Of a DNA stretch of 64,000 nt, positions 33,775-41,929 are shown in pieces (the stretch's first letter is position 1; each line of letters opens with the position of its first letter). Location of the stretch: contig CAJUAC010000001.1 in NCBI GenBank assembly GCA_910583885.1, positions 33,900 to 97,899 on the forward strand, in the 5' to 3' direction. This DNA is from an uncultured Oscillospiraceae bacterium. Lineage in GTDB: Bacteria; Bacillota; Clostridia; Oscillospirales; Oscillospiraceae. The notes under the pieces were generated by a model. It did not search any database. It worked only from the letters and a program-made list of their open reading frames with translations, and had not been told where the DNA came from. The translations under genes and the position numbers were made by a program.

Positions 33775-35595
33775 ATGCGAAACATCAGCAAGCGCTTTGC
33801 GGCGGCACTGCTGGCGGCACTGCTGGCTTTGGCCGCCTGCACCAACCATCCGGCAGGCAACAGCGGCCCTGCCAGCCCCGATACGCCGGACAGCACGCCC
33901 ATCACCCTCTCCGTGGCGGTAACAGACACCCAGGACACCTTAGATCCCGCCCAAGTCACCGCCCAGGGCGGAGAGACCGTCCTCTACCACCTCTTTGAAA
34001 ACCTCATGCGCTGGGAGGACAACGGCGAGGGCTGGGCCGTCCTCGCCCCCGGCCAGGCGGAGGATTACACCCTGGAAACCGACTATGCCGGCAATGCCAC
34101 CTACACCTTCACCCTGCGGGAGGGCCTCCTCTGGTCAGACGGCAGGAGCGTCAAGGCGGACGATTTCGTCACCGCCTGGCAGCGCCTGGCGAACCCGGCG
34201 GAAGACCTGCCCCACCGGGAGCTGCTCTCCTGTGTGTCCGGCTATGGCCAGGTCCAGGAGACGGGGGATCCCTCCCTGCTGGCCGTGTCCGCCCCCAATG
34301 CGCGGACCTTTGTCGTGACCCTGGACGGCAGCCATGCCCATTTCCTGGAGGAGGTGTGTGCGGCGGCCTATACCATGCCAGTGCGCGCGGACCTGGCCGC
34401 CAGCGAGGGCTGGGGGAAAACAGCCTCCGCCACTGTCACCAATGGCCCTTACACGGCAACCTATCTCAGCCGCAATCAGGTCACGCTGGAGCGCAGCGGG
34501 ACCTATTACAACGGGGAGGCCATCCTCCCGGATGTGATCCAGTTCACCACCCGCACAGGCCCCTCCGCCGATTACCAGAAGCTGTTGGACGGGGAGCTTG
34601 CCCTGGTGACAGACCTGCCGGAGGAGCCCCTCCAGGCCCTGGCAGAGAGCGGCCTGTGGACACCGGAGCCGGTAACGACCACCTACGGCGTCCTGCTCAA
34701 CACCCGCCAGCCCCCCTTTGACGATGTTAACGTCCGTCTGGCCTTCCGTCTGGTAATCGACAGCCAAGCCCTGGCGGAGGAGCTGGGCAGCCCCGCCATC
34801 CGGCCAGCGCCCGGCCTGATCCCCTACGGCGTCACCGACTACGGGGAGCGCACCCTCCCGGCACAGCCGGAGGCGTCCCCCGCTCTGCCCGACCCCAACG
34901 CCGGCCCTGCGCCGGCAGAACCTGCCGCCACATTTTGGGACTTCCGTGCCCACAGCCGGGAGAAGGTGACAGTCCGCGAGGAGCAGGACTATGCGGCGGA
35001 CTGCGCCCGGGCCAAGGCCCTGCTGGCCCAGGCCGGCTATGCCGGGGGCGGTGGCTTCCCTATTGTGGAGTACCTCTATGTGGAGTCCAGCTGGGGCCGG
35101 GAGCTGGCCGCCGTCCTGCGGCGGATGTGGCAGAGCGAGCTGGGCGTGGCTGTGATCACGCGTGGGGTGAGCCAGGAGGAGTACGATACCTTGGTGCAGC
35201 TCCAGGCGATCCCTGAAGATGACCTGGAGGACGGGGCTGTCGCCCGCCAGGTGGACGGCCTGCCGGAGGCCACCGGTGAGTTCACCATGGCAGCCCAGGC
35301 CTTCACTGCCCCCTACAGCGACGCCGGTGCCCTGCTGGAGCGCTGGTACAGCAGGAGTGGGGAGAACGCCTCCGGCTATGCCAGCGACGCCTTCGATATC
35401 CTGCTGGACGCCGCCCGGGCCGCTGTCTCCCCGGAGGCGCGGGATGCCTACCTCCATGACGCGGAAGCCATCCTGCTGGAGGACGCGCCCGTCATCCCAG
35501 TCTGCTGCCAGGGGGGGAGCTTCCAGCTGGCCGAGGGCCTTTCTGGCCTCTACCGCGCGCCGGACGGGGTGTACTTCCTGTATTACGTGGCTTAG
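33775..35595 (+). CDS. peptide ABC transporter substrate-binding lipoprotein (SBP family 5), orphan
   Basis: 606 aa. A lipoprotein signal with lipobox LALAAC (Cys at about residue 22) is followed by a low-complexity linker and the family-5 solute-binding fold (LSVAVTDTQDTLDPAQV, LREGLLWSDGRSVKADDFV, NGPYTATYLSRNQVTLERSG). No permease or ATPase genes are adjacent, so it may serve the opp system at 44250-50143 or another importer. A Pro/Ala-rich insertion lies at roughly residues 360-385. Confidence 0.92.
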   Translation: MRNISKRFAAALLAALLALAACTNHPAGNSGPASPDTPDSTPITLSVAVTDTQDTLDPAQVTAQGGETVLYHLFENLMRWEDNGEGWAVLAPGQAEDYTLETDYAGNATYTFTLREGLLWSDGRSVKADDFVTAWQRLANPAEDLPHRELLSCVSGYGQVQETGDPSLLAVSAPNARTFVVTLDGSHAHFLEEVCAAAYTMPVRADLAASEGWGKTASATVTNGPYTATYLSRNQVTLERSGTYYNGEAILPDVIQFTTRTGPSADYQKLLDGELALVTDLPEEPLQALAESGLWTPEPVTTTYGVLLNTRQPPFDDVNVRLAFRLVIDSQALAEELGSPAIRPAPGLIPYGVTDYGERTLPAQPEASPALPDPNAGPAPAEPAATFWDFRAHSREKVTVREEQDYAADCARAKALLAQAGYAGGGGFPIVEYLYVESSWGRELAAVLRRMWQSELGVAVITRGVSQEEYDTLVQLQAIPEDDLEDGAVARQVDGLPEATGEFTMAAQAFTAPYSDAGALLERWYSRSGENASGYASDAFDILLDAARAAVSPEARDAYLHDAEAILLEDAPVIPVCCQGGSFQLAEGLSGLYRAPDGVYFLYYVA

Positions 35596-35599
35596 GTCC

Positions 35600-35761
35600 C
35601 CCTTCTTTTTTCTTAAAAGAAAAAAGAAGCAAAAAAAGAATTTTCCCGCAACACTCCGTTTTGCGTATCCCCTATTGGGCGGAATATCACCTTTTTTCCA
35701 ACAACCCCCTGGATTTTTCTGCGCTTCTTTTTGATTCTTTTTCTGGTATGAAAAAGGATCG
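35600..35761. repeat. dispersed AT-rich palindromic repeat, copy 4 (full, long centre)
   Basis: Left arm CCTTCTTTTTTCTT/AAAAGAAAAAAGAAG, then AAAAAAAGAATTTT; right arm TTCTTTTTGATTCTTTTTC...GAAAAAGGATCG, inverted. It fills the gap before cooS. Confidence 0.6.
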
Positions 35762-35811
35762 TCCCCTATACAATTTATGACATGCCTATGCATGGAGGAG
35801 GAAACTTTATT

Positions 35812-37698
35812 ATGAACTGTACCGACTGCTTCAGCCGCAATACCTGCGCCAGTGCGGACAAGCCCATGGAGGCTTACATCCGCCAGCTGCCCCGGGAGAC
35901 CGCCCACCACCGGGTGGAGACCCAGGAGACCAAGTGCGGCTTTGGCCTGCAAGGGGTGTGCTGCCGCCTGTGCGCCAACGGCCCCTGCCGGATCACCCCC
36001 GACGCCCCCCGCGGCATCTGCGGGGCGAACGCGGATACCATCGTTGCCCGGAACTTCCTCCGGGCCGTGGCCGCAGGCTCCGGCTGCTATATCCACGTGG
36101 TGGAGAATACTGCCCGGCAGCTGAAAAATACCGGCCTGCACAAGGACAAGATCCGCAGTGAAAAGGCCCTCAACCATCTGGCTGAGCTCTTCGGCGTCAC
36201 TGGCACGGACAAATACGACCTGTGCGTGAAGGTGGCCGACGCTGTCCTCTCCGACCTCTACCGGCCCGAGTACGAGCCCATGGAACTGGTGGAGAAGCTG
36301 GCCTACGCCCCCCGCGTCAAGCGCTGGAAGGAGCTGGGCATCCTTCCCGGCGGCGCGAAAGGCGAGGTGTTCAATAACATTGTCAAGACCTCTACCAACC
36401 TCAGCTCCGACCCGGTGGAGATGATGGTCTCCTGCCTGCGCCTGGGCATCTCCACAGGCCTGTACGGCCTCCAGCTGACCAACCTGCTCAACGACGTGGT
36501 CCTGGGCGACCCCGAGATCCGCATGGCTCCCGTGGGCATGAATGTGATTGATCCCGACTACATCAACATCCTCATCACCGGCCATCAGCACTCCCTGTTC
36601 ACCTACATCCAGGACCGGCTGCTGGACGAGGACGTGGTGGCCAAGGCCAAGGCCGCCGGGGCCAAGGGCTTCAAGCTGGTGGGCTGCACCTGCGTGGGCC
36701 AGGATCTCCAGCTGCGCGGCGCACACTACACCGAGATCTTCGACGGCCACGCGGGCAATAACTACATCTCTGAGGCGGTGCTCTCCTGCGGCGCCATTGA
36801 CGCGGTGCTCAGCGAGTTCAACTGCACCCTGCCCGGCATTGAGCCTATCTGCGATGAGCTGAAGATCAAGCAGATCTGCCTGGACGTGGTGGCCAAGAAG
36901 GCCAACGCCGAGTACATCCCCTTCCACTACGAGACCCGCCAGGCTGACGGCGACCGGATCATTGACGCGGTGATTGCCGCCTATACCGAGCGGCGGGGCA
37001 TGGTGCCCATGAACCTCTTCGCGGACCACGGCAACAAGAACACCCTCACCGGCGTCAGCGAGGGCAGCCTGAAGGCGTTCCTGGGCGGCAGCTGGAAGCC
37101 CCTGATTGATCTGATCGTCTCCGGCAAGATCAAGGGCCTGGCCGGGGTAGTGGGCTGCTCCAGCGTGGCCTACGGCCACGACACCCTCACCGCTGAGCTG
37201 ACCAAGGAGTTGATTGCCAAGGATATCCTGGTGCTCACTGCGGGCTGTTCCTCCGGCGGTCTGGAGAACATCGGCCTGATGACCCCCGAGGCCGCCGAGC
37301 TGGCCGGCCCCAATCTGAAGGCTGTCTGCAAGCAGCTGGGCATCCCCCCGGTCCTCAACTTCGGCCCCTGCCTGGCCATCGGCCGGCTGGAGATCGTAGC
37401 CACCGAGATCGCCGGGGAGCTGGGCGTGGACCTGCCCCAGCTGCCTCTGGTCCTCTCCGCCGCCCAGTGGCTGGAGGAGCAGGCCCTGGCCGACGGCGCC
37501 TTCGGCCTGGCCCTGGGGCTGCCCCTGCATCTGGGTGTGCCCCCCTTCATGACCGGCAGCAAGCTGGTCACCAAGGTGCTGACCGAGGACATGGTGGAGC
37601 TCACCGGCGGCCGCGTCATCATCGATCCCAACGGCAAGTCCGCCGCCAACACCCTGGAGGCCATCATCGAGGAGAAGCGCCGGGCCCTGAACATTTAA
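35812..37698 (+). CDS. cooS: anaerobic carbon-monoxide dehydrogenase, Ni-Fe-S catalytic subunit
   Basis: 628 aa, the usual size. The N-terminal Cys cluster for the B and D clusters is visible (CTDCFSRNTC, then CGFGLQGVCCRLCANGPCRI), and conserved C-cluster segments follow (GHQHSLF with His ligand, CTCVGQD, LSCGAIDA, GCSSVAYGHD, TAGCSSGG). It oxidises CO (or reduces CO2) at the Ni site. The ATG at 35812 follows GGAGGAAACTTTATT. Followed by a CooF-type ferredoxin and an FAD oxidoreductase, it belongs to the cooS-cooF-FNOR arrangement rather than to an acetyl-CoA synthase operon. Confidence 0.96.
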   Translation: MNCTDCFSRNTCASADKPMEAYIRQLPRETAHHRVETQETKCGFGLQGVCCRLCANGPCRITPDAPRGICGANADTIVARNFLRAVAAGSGCYIHVVENTARQLKNTGLHKDKIRSEKALNHLAELFGVTGTDKYDLCVKVADAVLSDLYRPEYEPMELVEKLAYAPRVKRWKELGILPGGAKGEVFNNIVKTSTNLSSDPVEMMVSCLRLGISTGLYGLQLTNLLNDVVLGDPEIRMAPVGMNVIDPDYINILITGHQHSLFTYIQDRLLDEDVVAKAKAAGAKGFKLVGCTCVGQDLQLRGAHYTEIFDGHAGNNYISEAVLSCGAIDAVLSEFNCTLPGIEPICDELKIKQICLDVVAKKANAEYIPFHYETRQADGDRIIDAVIAAYTERRGMVPMNLFADHGNKNTLTGVSEGSLKAFLGGSWKPLIDLIVSGKIKGLAGVVGCSSVAYGHDTLTAELTKELIAKDILVLTAGCSSGGLENIGLMTPEAAELAGPNLKAVCKQLGIPPVLNFGPCLAIGRLEIVATEIAGELGVDLPQLPLVLSAAQWLEEQALADGAFGLALGLPLHLGVPPFMTGSKLVTKVLTEDMVELTGGRVIIDPNGKSAANTLEAIIEEKRRALNI

Positions 37699-37711
37699 GG
37701 AGGGCGCGGAG

Positions 37712-38185
37712 ATGAAACGAATTTTTATTGACCCCGCCAAGTGCGACGGGTGCAAGAGCTGCACACTGGCCTGCATGGCGTCCCACCAGGACATGGCACA
37801 CCGCCAGGGCAGCCTGACGGAGCTGCGCCAGGCCATCTACGCCCTGGACCTGACCGACCCCGCCACCCAGTCCCGCAACCGGATCGTCTCTGACGGCGAG
37901 GGGGGCTACCGCCCCCTCTTCTGCCGCCACTGCGACATACCGGACTGCGCGGGGGCGTGCATGAGCGGCGCGCTGCAAAAAAATATGGAAACTGGCCTGG
38001 TGGAGTATAATGCGGACAAATGCGCGGCATGTTATATGTGTGTCATGAACTGCCGCTACGGTGTGCCCGCCATCTCCCCCGACCGGAAGCGGATGGTGAA
38101 ATGCGACTTCTGCCAGCATCTGGAGGAGGGGCCCGCCTGCGTCCGGGCCTGCCCCAAGAAGGCGATTGAAGTGAGAGAGGTGTGA
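37712..38185 (+). CDS. cooF: CooF-like 4Fe-4S ferredoxin
   Basis: 157 aa with four Cys clusters for [4Fe-4S] centres: CDGCKSCTLAC, CRHCDIPDCAGAC, CAACYMCVMNC and CDFCQHLEEGPACVRACP. It would move electrons from CooS to the oxidoreductase encoded next. It starts 13 bases after cooS with AAGGAGGGCGCGGAG upstream. Confidence 0.94.
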   Translation: MKRIFIDPAKCDGCKSCTLACMASHQDMAHRQGSLTELRQAIYALDLTDPATQSRNRIVSDGEGGYRPLFCRHCDIPDCAGACMSGALQKNMETGLVEYNADKCAACYMCVMNCRYGVPAISPDRKRMVKCDFCQHLEEGPACVRACPKKAIEVREV

Positions 38186-38187
38186 GC

Positions 38188-39417
38188 ATGGAGAGATTTG
38201 TCATCATCGGCGCCGGCGCGGCCGGTATCACCGCTGCCCAGGTGCTCCGGGAGTTCCGGGAGGAGGATGTCATCACTGTCATCTCCACGGACGAGCAGGT
38301 CCACTCCCGCTGTATGCTCCATAAATATCTGGGCCATCAGCGGGATGCCCAGGGCATCAACTTTGTAGGGGCAGACTTCTTTGAAAAGAATAACATCTAC
38401 CACCTTGCCGGTCAGTCCGTTAGCAAGATCGATACCCAGGCCAAGACGGTTTCCTATGGGGACGGCTACAGCACCCCCTATGACAAACTGCTCATCGCCA
38501 CCGGGGCCGGCTTCTTCATCCCCCCCATCCCCCATTTCCGGGAGGCCCCCAATGTCTTCGGTTTCCGGGATCTCAGCGACGCACTGAAGATCGACGACGC
38601 CTTTGCCAAGGGCAAGCGGGTGTTTATCGTAGGCTCTGGCCTAGTGGGCCTGGACGCCGCCTCCGCCCTGTGCGAGCGGGGCGCAGAGATCACCATCGCC
38701 GAGATGGCCCCCCGGGTCATGCCCCTGCAAACGGACGACTATGCCGCCTCCGTCTATCAGAAGGTCTTTGAGGAGCGCGGGTGCCGGTTCCTGCTGGGCA
38801 TCGGGGCCACAGACGCTGTGGTGGACGGGGAAGGGAATATCACCGAGGTGATCCTCTCCACCGGGGAGCATGTGCCCTGTGATTTCATCATTATGGCCGC
38901 CGGTGTCCGTCCCCGCATCCAGATCGCCCTGGACAGCGGCATCACCGCCGAGCGGGCTATCCAGGTGGACGACCACCTGCGTACCTCCGCGCCGGATGTC
39001 TACGCCGCCGGGGACTGCACGGGCCTGAGCGGCGTATGGCCGGACGCCATGGCCCAGGGCAAGGCGGCGGCGCTGAATATGGCGGGCGTGGACGAGGTCT
39101 ATGAGAAGCCGTACCCCTTCAAGAATACCAGTAACTTTTTCGGCGTCACCATGCTGTCTGTCGGCAGGCTGGATCTGACGGATGGGGCGGAAATCCTGGT
39201 GCATAAAACGCCCAAGGAGTACAAAAAGGCCATCATCAAGGACGGTAAGCTCACCGGCTACCTCTCCCTGGGGGATATCTCCAACAGCGGCCTGTACCTG
39301 CACCTCATCAAAAATGGCATTGATGTGAGGGGCAAGGAGGACCGGATCTTCCGGCTGACCTTTGCTGATTTCTACGGCATCAACGAGAAAAACGGCGAGT
39401 ACGTCTACACTGTATAA
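38188..39417 (+). CDS. FAD-dependent NAD(P)-type oxidoreductase linked to CO dehydrogenase
   Basis: 409 aa of the pyridine nucleotide-disulfide reductase family. FAD motif FVIIGAGAAGITAA at the N-terminus, NAD motif FIVGSGLVGLDAA in the middle, and the second FAD motif VYAAGDCTG. It lacks a redox-active CxxxxC pair. Coupled to CooS and CooF it likely reduces NAD(P)+ with electrons from CO. The ATG at 38188 follows AGAGAGGTGTGAGC; a GTG at 38182 overlaps the cooF stop. Confidence 0.9.
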   Translation: MERFVIIGAGAAGITAAQVLREFREEDVITVISTDEQVHSRCMLHKYLGHQRDAQGINFVGADFFEKNNIYHLAGQSVSKIDTQAKTVSYGDGYSTPYDKLLIATGAGFFIPPIPHFREAPNVFGFRDLSDALKIDDAFAKGKRVFIVGSGLVGLDAASALCERGAEITIAEMAPRVMPLQTDDYAASVYQKVFEERGCRFLLGIGATDAVVDGEGNITEVILSTGEHVPCDFIIMAAGVRPRIQIALDSGITAERAIQVDDHLRTSAPDVYAAGDCTGLSGVWPDAMAQGKAAALNMAGVDEVYEKPYPFKNTSNFFGVTMLSVGRLDLTDGAEILVHKTPKEYKKAIIKDGKLTGYLSLGDISNSGLYLHLIKNGIDVRGKEDRIFRLTFADFYGINEKNGEYVYTV

Positions 39418-39423
39418 AATATG

Positions 39424-39451
39424 GAGGCCGGGCCCATCAGAGCCCGGCCTC
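39424..39451 (+). terminator. terminator after the CO oxidation operon
   Basis: GAGGCCGGGC/GCCCGGCCTC stem followed by TTTCC. Confidence 0.85.
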
Positions 39452-39504
39452 TTTCCAATTTGTTTCCTGCCAGATTGCTTACACTATTGATTAAATGACG
39501 TATA

Positions 39505-40047
39505 CTACCCGCGATACAGGATCAGGCTGAACCAGGTCACAACATTCCCCTGGGGCTGGAAATCCATGCCGAAGCGTTCAGCAATATCCAGCACCAGGAT
39601 GCCGTGGCTCTCTACGCAGGGGAACATCCGCTCCGGAAAACGGCAGGGCGCATCCGGGTAGGTGCATTGGCCGCAAATGGCGCAGGACTCGGTGGAGAGG
39701 GGGTAGGTCTCCGCCCCCTGGCCGCGCAGAAGGCTATTCACCTGGCGGGTAATCTCCTCGTGGCCCATCCGGGTGGCCAGGGTCCCCTCCATATCCGCAA
39801 GATCCTCCACCTCGTTCATGGTGGCCAGCAGCAGGGCATGGGGATAGCGCAGGCAGCGCTCCCGGCAGGCCTCGACCGTCCCTACAGCAGGCGGGCAGGC
39901 CCAGCTCATGCCATAGCGCGCACAGTCCATCTCGCAAACCGTGCGCACCCGGGAGGAAAAGGTCAACTCCCGGGTGTCAAAAAATTCATATTGCACTATG
40001 GGCAGCTCTCTCATCTGCCCCTCCAGCAGCGCACGGTCCACAGCCAT
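39505..40047 (-). CDS. DUF2284 Cys-rich metal-binding protein
   Basis: 180 aa with the DUF2284 pattern: CEMDCARYGMSWACPPAVG near the N-terminus and ESCAICGQCTYPDAPCRFPE further on, seven or more Cys likely to bind a metal or Fe-S cluster. Function unknown in the family. The ATG at 40047 overlaps the upstream gene's stop (ATGA type), so the two are coupled. Confidence 0.88.
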   Translation of the reverse strand: MAVDRALLEGQMRELPIVQYEFFDTRELTFSSRVRTVCEMDCARYGMSWACPPAVGTVEACRERCLRYPHALLLATMNEVEDLADMEGTLATRMGHEEITRQVNSLLRGQGAETYPLSTESCAICGQCTYPDAPCRFPERMFPCVESHGILVLDIAERFGMDFQPQGNVVTWFSLILYRG

Positions 40048-40457
40048 CACTCCAAGTCCACGTTGATATGGTCAGTCCCATGGGCCTCAAATTCTCCCAT
40101 GTACTGCTCCATCCGCTCCATCACCTCGTCGTAGTTCTCCGCCGTGGCCCGCTCTGCGTCCAAATCGCGCAAAGCCAGCTCCTCAGCTAAAATCTCAAAA
40201 AAGGTCATGTCCTCGTAGGCCATGATCGCCTCGTGGATCCCCCCCTCCGCGAAGGCCCGGGAGGGGATAATCTCGCCGTTGAACAGCTCCACCAGGGCAG
40301 CCATGCCATGATCCAAGCAGTGGGAGAAGACCAGGCTCTCCACCTGGTCATAGTCGCTGATCCGGTCGTCCCCCCGGGTGGAATTGAGCACCCAGTTGCC
40401 TATGTAGACCAAATCCAGCAGACGGCGGTATTGTTTCCCAGTCAGATGCAGCTCCAT
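40047..40457 (-). CDS. unrecognised acidic protein, 136 aa
   Basis: Begins MELHLTGKQYRRLLDLVYIG after a strong AGAGGAGGTTCGTC site. Mostly helical, with no signal or membrane segment. It contains DYDQVESLVFSHCLDHGMA and ends HGTDHINVDLE. Coupled to the DUF2284 gene by overlap. I do not know its function. Confidence 0.8.
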   Translation of the reverse strand: MELHLTGKQYRRLLDLVYIGNWVLNSTRGDDRISDYDQVESLVFSHCLDHGMAALVELFNGEIIPSRAFAEGGIHEAIMAYEDMTFFEILAEELALRDLDAERATAENYDEVMERMEQYMGEFEAHGTDHINVDLE

Positions 40458-40569
40458 GACGAACCTCCTCTCGGCATCCCGTCGGCATCCAGTAGCTAGC
40501 AGTCACAGTATAGCAGAATCCCGCGAAAAATTCCACAGAAAATACAGGGCAAAAAGCCCAAATTTTTAC

Positions 40570-40598
40570 TTGTTATCACGGATAAATCATAGTACAAT
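40570..40598 (+). promoter_or_regulatory. promoter of murI-DUF1934-argS
   Basis: TTGTTA and TACAAT with a 17-base spacer, about 75 bases before the murI start. Confidence 0.7.
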
Positions 40599-40673
40599 AA
40601 TGGAGCTATACCCTTTCCCAGTAAAACCCCATTCATGTCCCCGCCCCATGGCGGGGAGAAGGAGGCCTGCCCC

Positions 40674-41486
40674 TTGAACCAGCGTCCCATCGGCGTCTTT
40701 GACTCCGGCCTGGGGGGCCTGACCGCGGTGCGCCAGCTCCGGCGGCTGATGCCCTCTGAGAACATTATATACTTTGGCGATACTGCCCGTGTCCCCTACG
40801 GCAACCGGGGCAGGGAGACCCTCCTGAAATACGCCCGGCAGGATCTCGCCTTCCTGCGCAGCTTCGACCTCAAGGCGGTGGTGGTGGCCTGCGGCACGGT
40901 CAGCAGCAACTGCCTGGAGGAGCTGCAAGCAGAGAGTGACATCCCTATCATCGGCGTGGTAGAACCGGCTGTGCAGCAGGCGGCAGCCCTCTCCCAGGCC
41001 CGGCGGGTGGGCCTGGTGGCTACCCGGGCTTCCGTGGACAGCGGCGCATATGAGCGCGCCTTCCGCCAGCTTGACCCCGCTCTGTCAGTTTGCAGCCTAG
41101 CCTGCCCGCTGTTTGTACCCCTGGTGGAGGAGGGCCGCTGCCGCCCCGGGGATACTGTCATTGAGACGGTAGCGGAGGAGTACCTGTCCCCCCTGCGGGA
41201 GCGGGGGATCGACACCCTGGTGCTGGGCTGTACCCACTATCCCCTCCTGGCCGACGTCATTGGCAATACTATGGGCCCTGGTGTGGCTCTGGTGGACGCG
41301 GGGGCGGAGTCGGCACGGGCCTGCCGGGATCTCCTGACGCGCTGTGACGCCCTGGCCAACCGGCCGGAGGGTGCCGCCAGCTACTACACCAGCGACCGGG
41401 CCGGGAATTTCCAGCGTCTGGCCGCCCTGTTTTTGGGCGGGGACGATGCCGGCCAGGTCCAACAGATTGATATTACAGGTTACTGA
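40674..41486 (+). CDS. murI: glutamate racemase
   Basis: 270 aa that make D-glutamate for peptidoglycan. The two catalytic Cys regions are VVACGTVSSN and LVLGCTHYPLL; the opening IGVFDSGLGGLTAV is typical. The start is TTG at 40674 because AGAAGGAGG lies 8 bases before it, while the upstream ATG at 40635 has no site. It ends 2 bases before the DUF1934 gene. Confidence 0.94.
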   Translation: MNQRPIGVFDSGLGGLTAVRQLRRLMPSENIIYFGDTARVPYGNRGRETLLKYARQDLAFLRSFDLKAVVVACGTVSSNCLEELQAESDIPIIGVVEPAVQQAAALSQARRVGLVATRASVDSGAYERAFRQLDPALSVCSLACPLFVPLVEEGRCRPGDTVIETVAEEYLSPLRERGIDTLVLGCTHYPLLADVIGNTMGPGVALVDAGAESARACRDLLTRCDALANRPEGAASYYTSDRAGNFQRLAALFLGGDDAGQVQQIDITGY

Positions 41487-41488
41487 AC

Positions 41489-41923
41489 ATGATAGAAAAA
41501 CAGGTAATCCTTTTTGTCCGGGGTGAGCAGTCCTTTGACGGGCTGGAGCCGGATGTTACAGAGCTGATGACGGAGGGTATCATGGCCATTGCCGATAACG
41601 GCGAGATCTCCCTGTCCTACCAGGAGACCGAGCTGACGGGCATGGAGGGTACCACTACCAGCTTTACCATCCAGGATGGCATGGTGGTCCTCAGCCGTAC
41701 CGGCGGCATCAGCTCCCAGATGGTATTCCAGCAGGGCCGGCTGCACAGCTCCCTGTATGAGACGCCCTGGGGGATGATGGTGGTGGATGTCTCCACCATC
41801 AAGCTGGCCCACCGGCTGGATAGCCACGGAGGGATCTTGGAAATCCAGTTCAATATCGCCGTGGACCATCAGGTCACAGGCCGGAACCAGTTTAAAATAC
41901 GTGTACGAGAGAGTGCGAGGTAG
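41489..41923 (+). CDS. DUF1934 (YwiB-like) beta-barrel protein
   Basis: 144 aa with a lipocalin-like beta barrel pattern: ELMTEGIMAIADNGEISLSY, LYETPWGMMVVDVSTIKLAH and IQFNIAVDHQVTGRNQFKI. In many Firmicutes it lies beside argS, as here. Function unknown. Confidence 0.92.
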   Translation: MIEKQVILFVRGEQSFDGLEPDVTELMTEGIMAIADNGEISLSYQETELTGMEGTTTSFTIQDGMVVLSRTGGISSQMVFQQGRLHSSLYETPWGMMVVDVSTIKLAHRLDSHGGILEIQFNIAVDHQVTGRNQFKIRVRESAR

Positions 41924-41929
41924 AACGCT

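Noticed and set aside
34135..37836. 1233-aa frame opposite the lipoprotein gene and cooS
   Set aside because: Same reason: antisense to two well-supported genes, with His/Gln/Gly-biased shadow composition.
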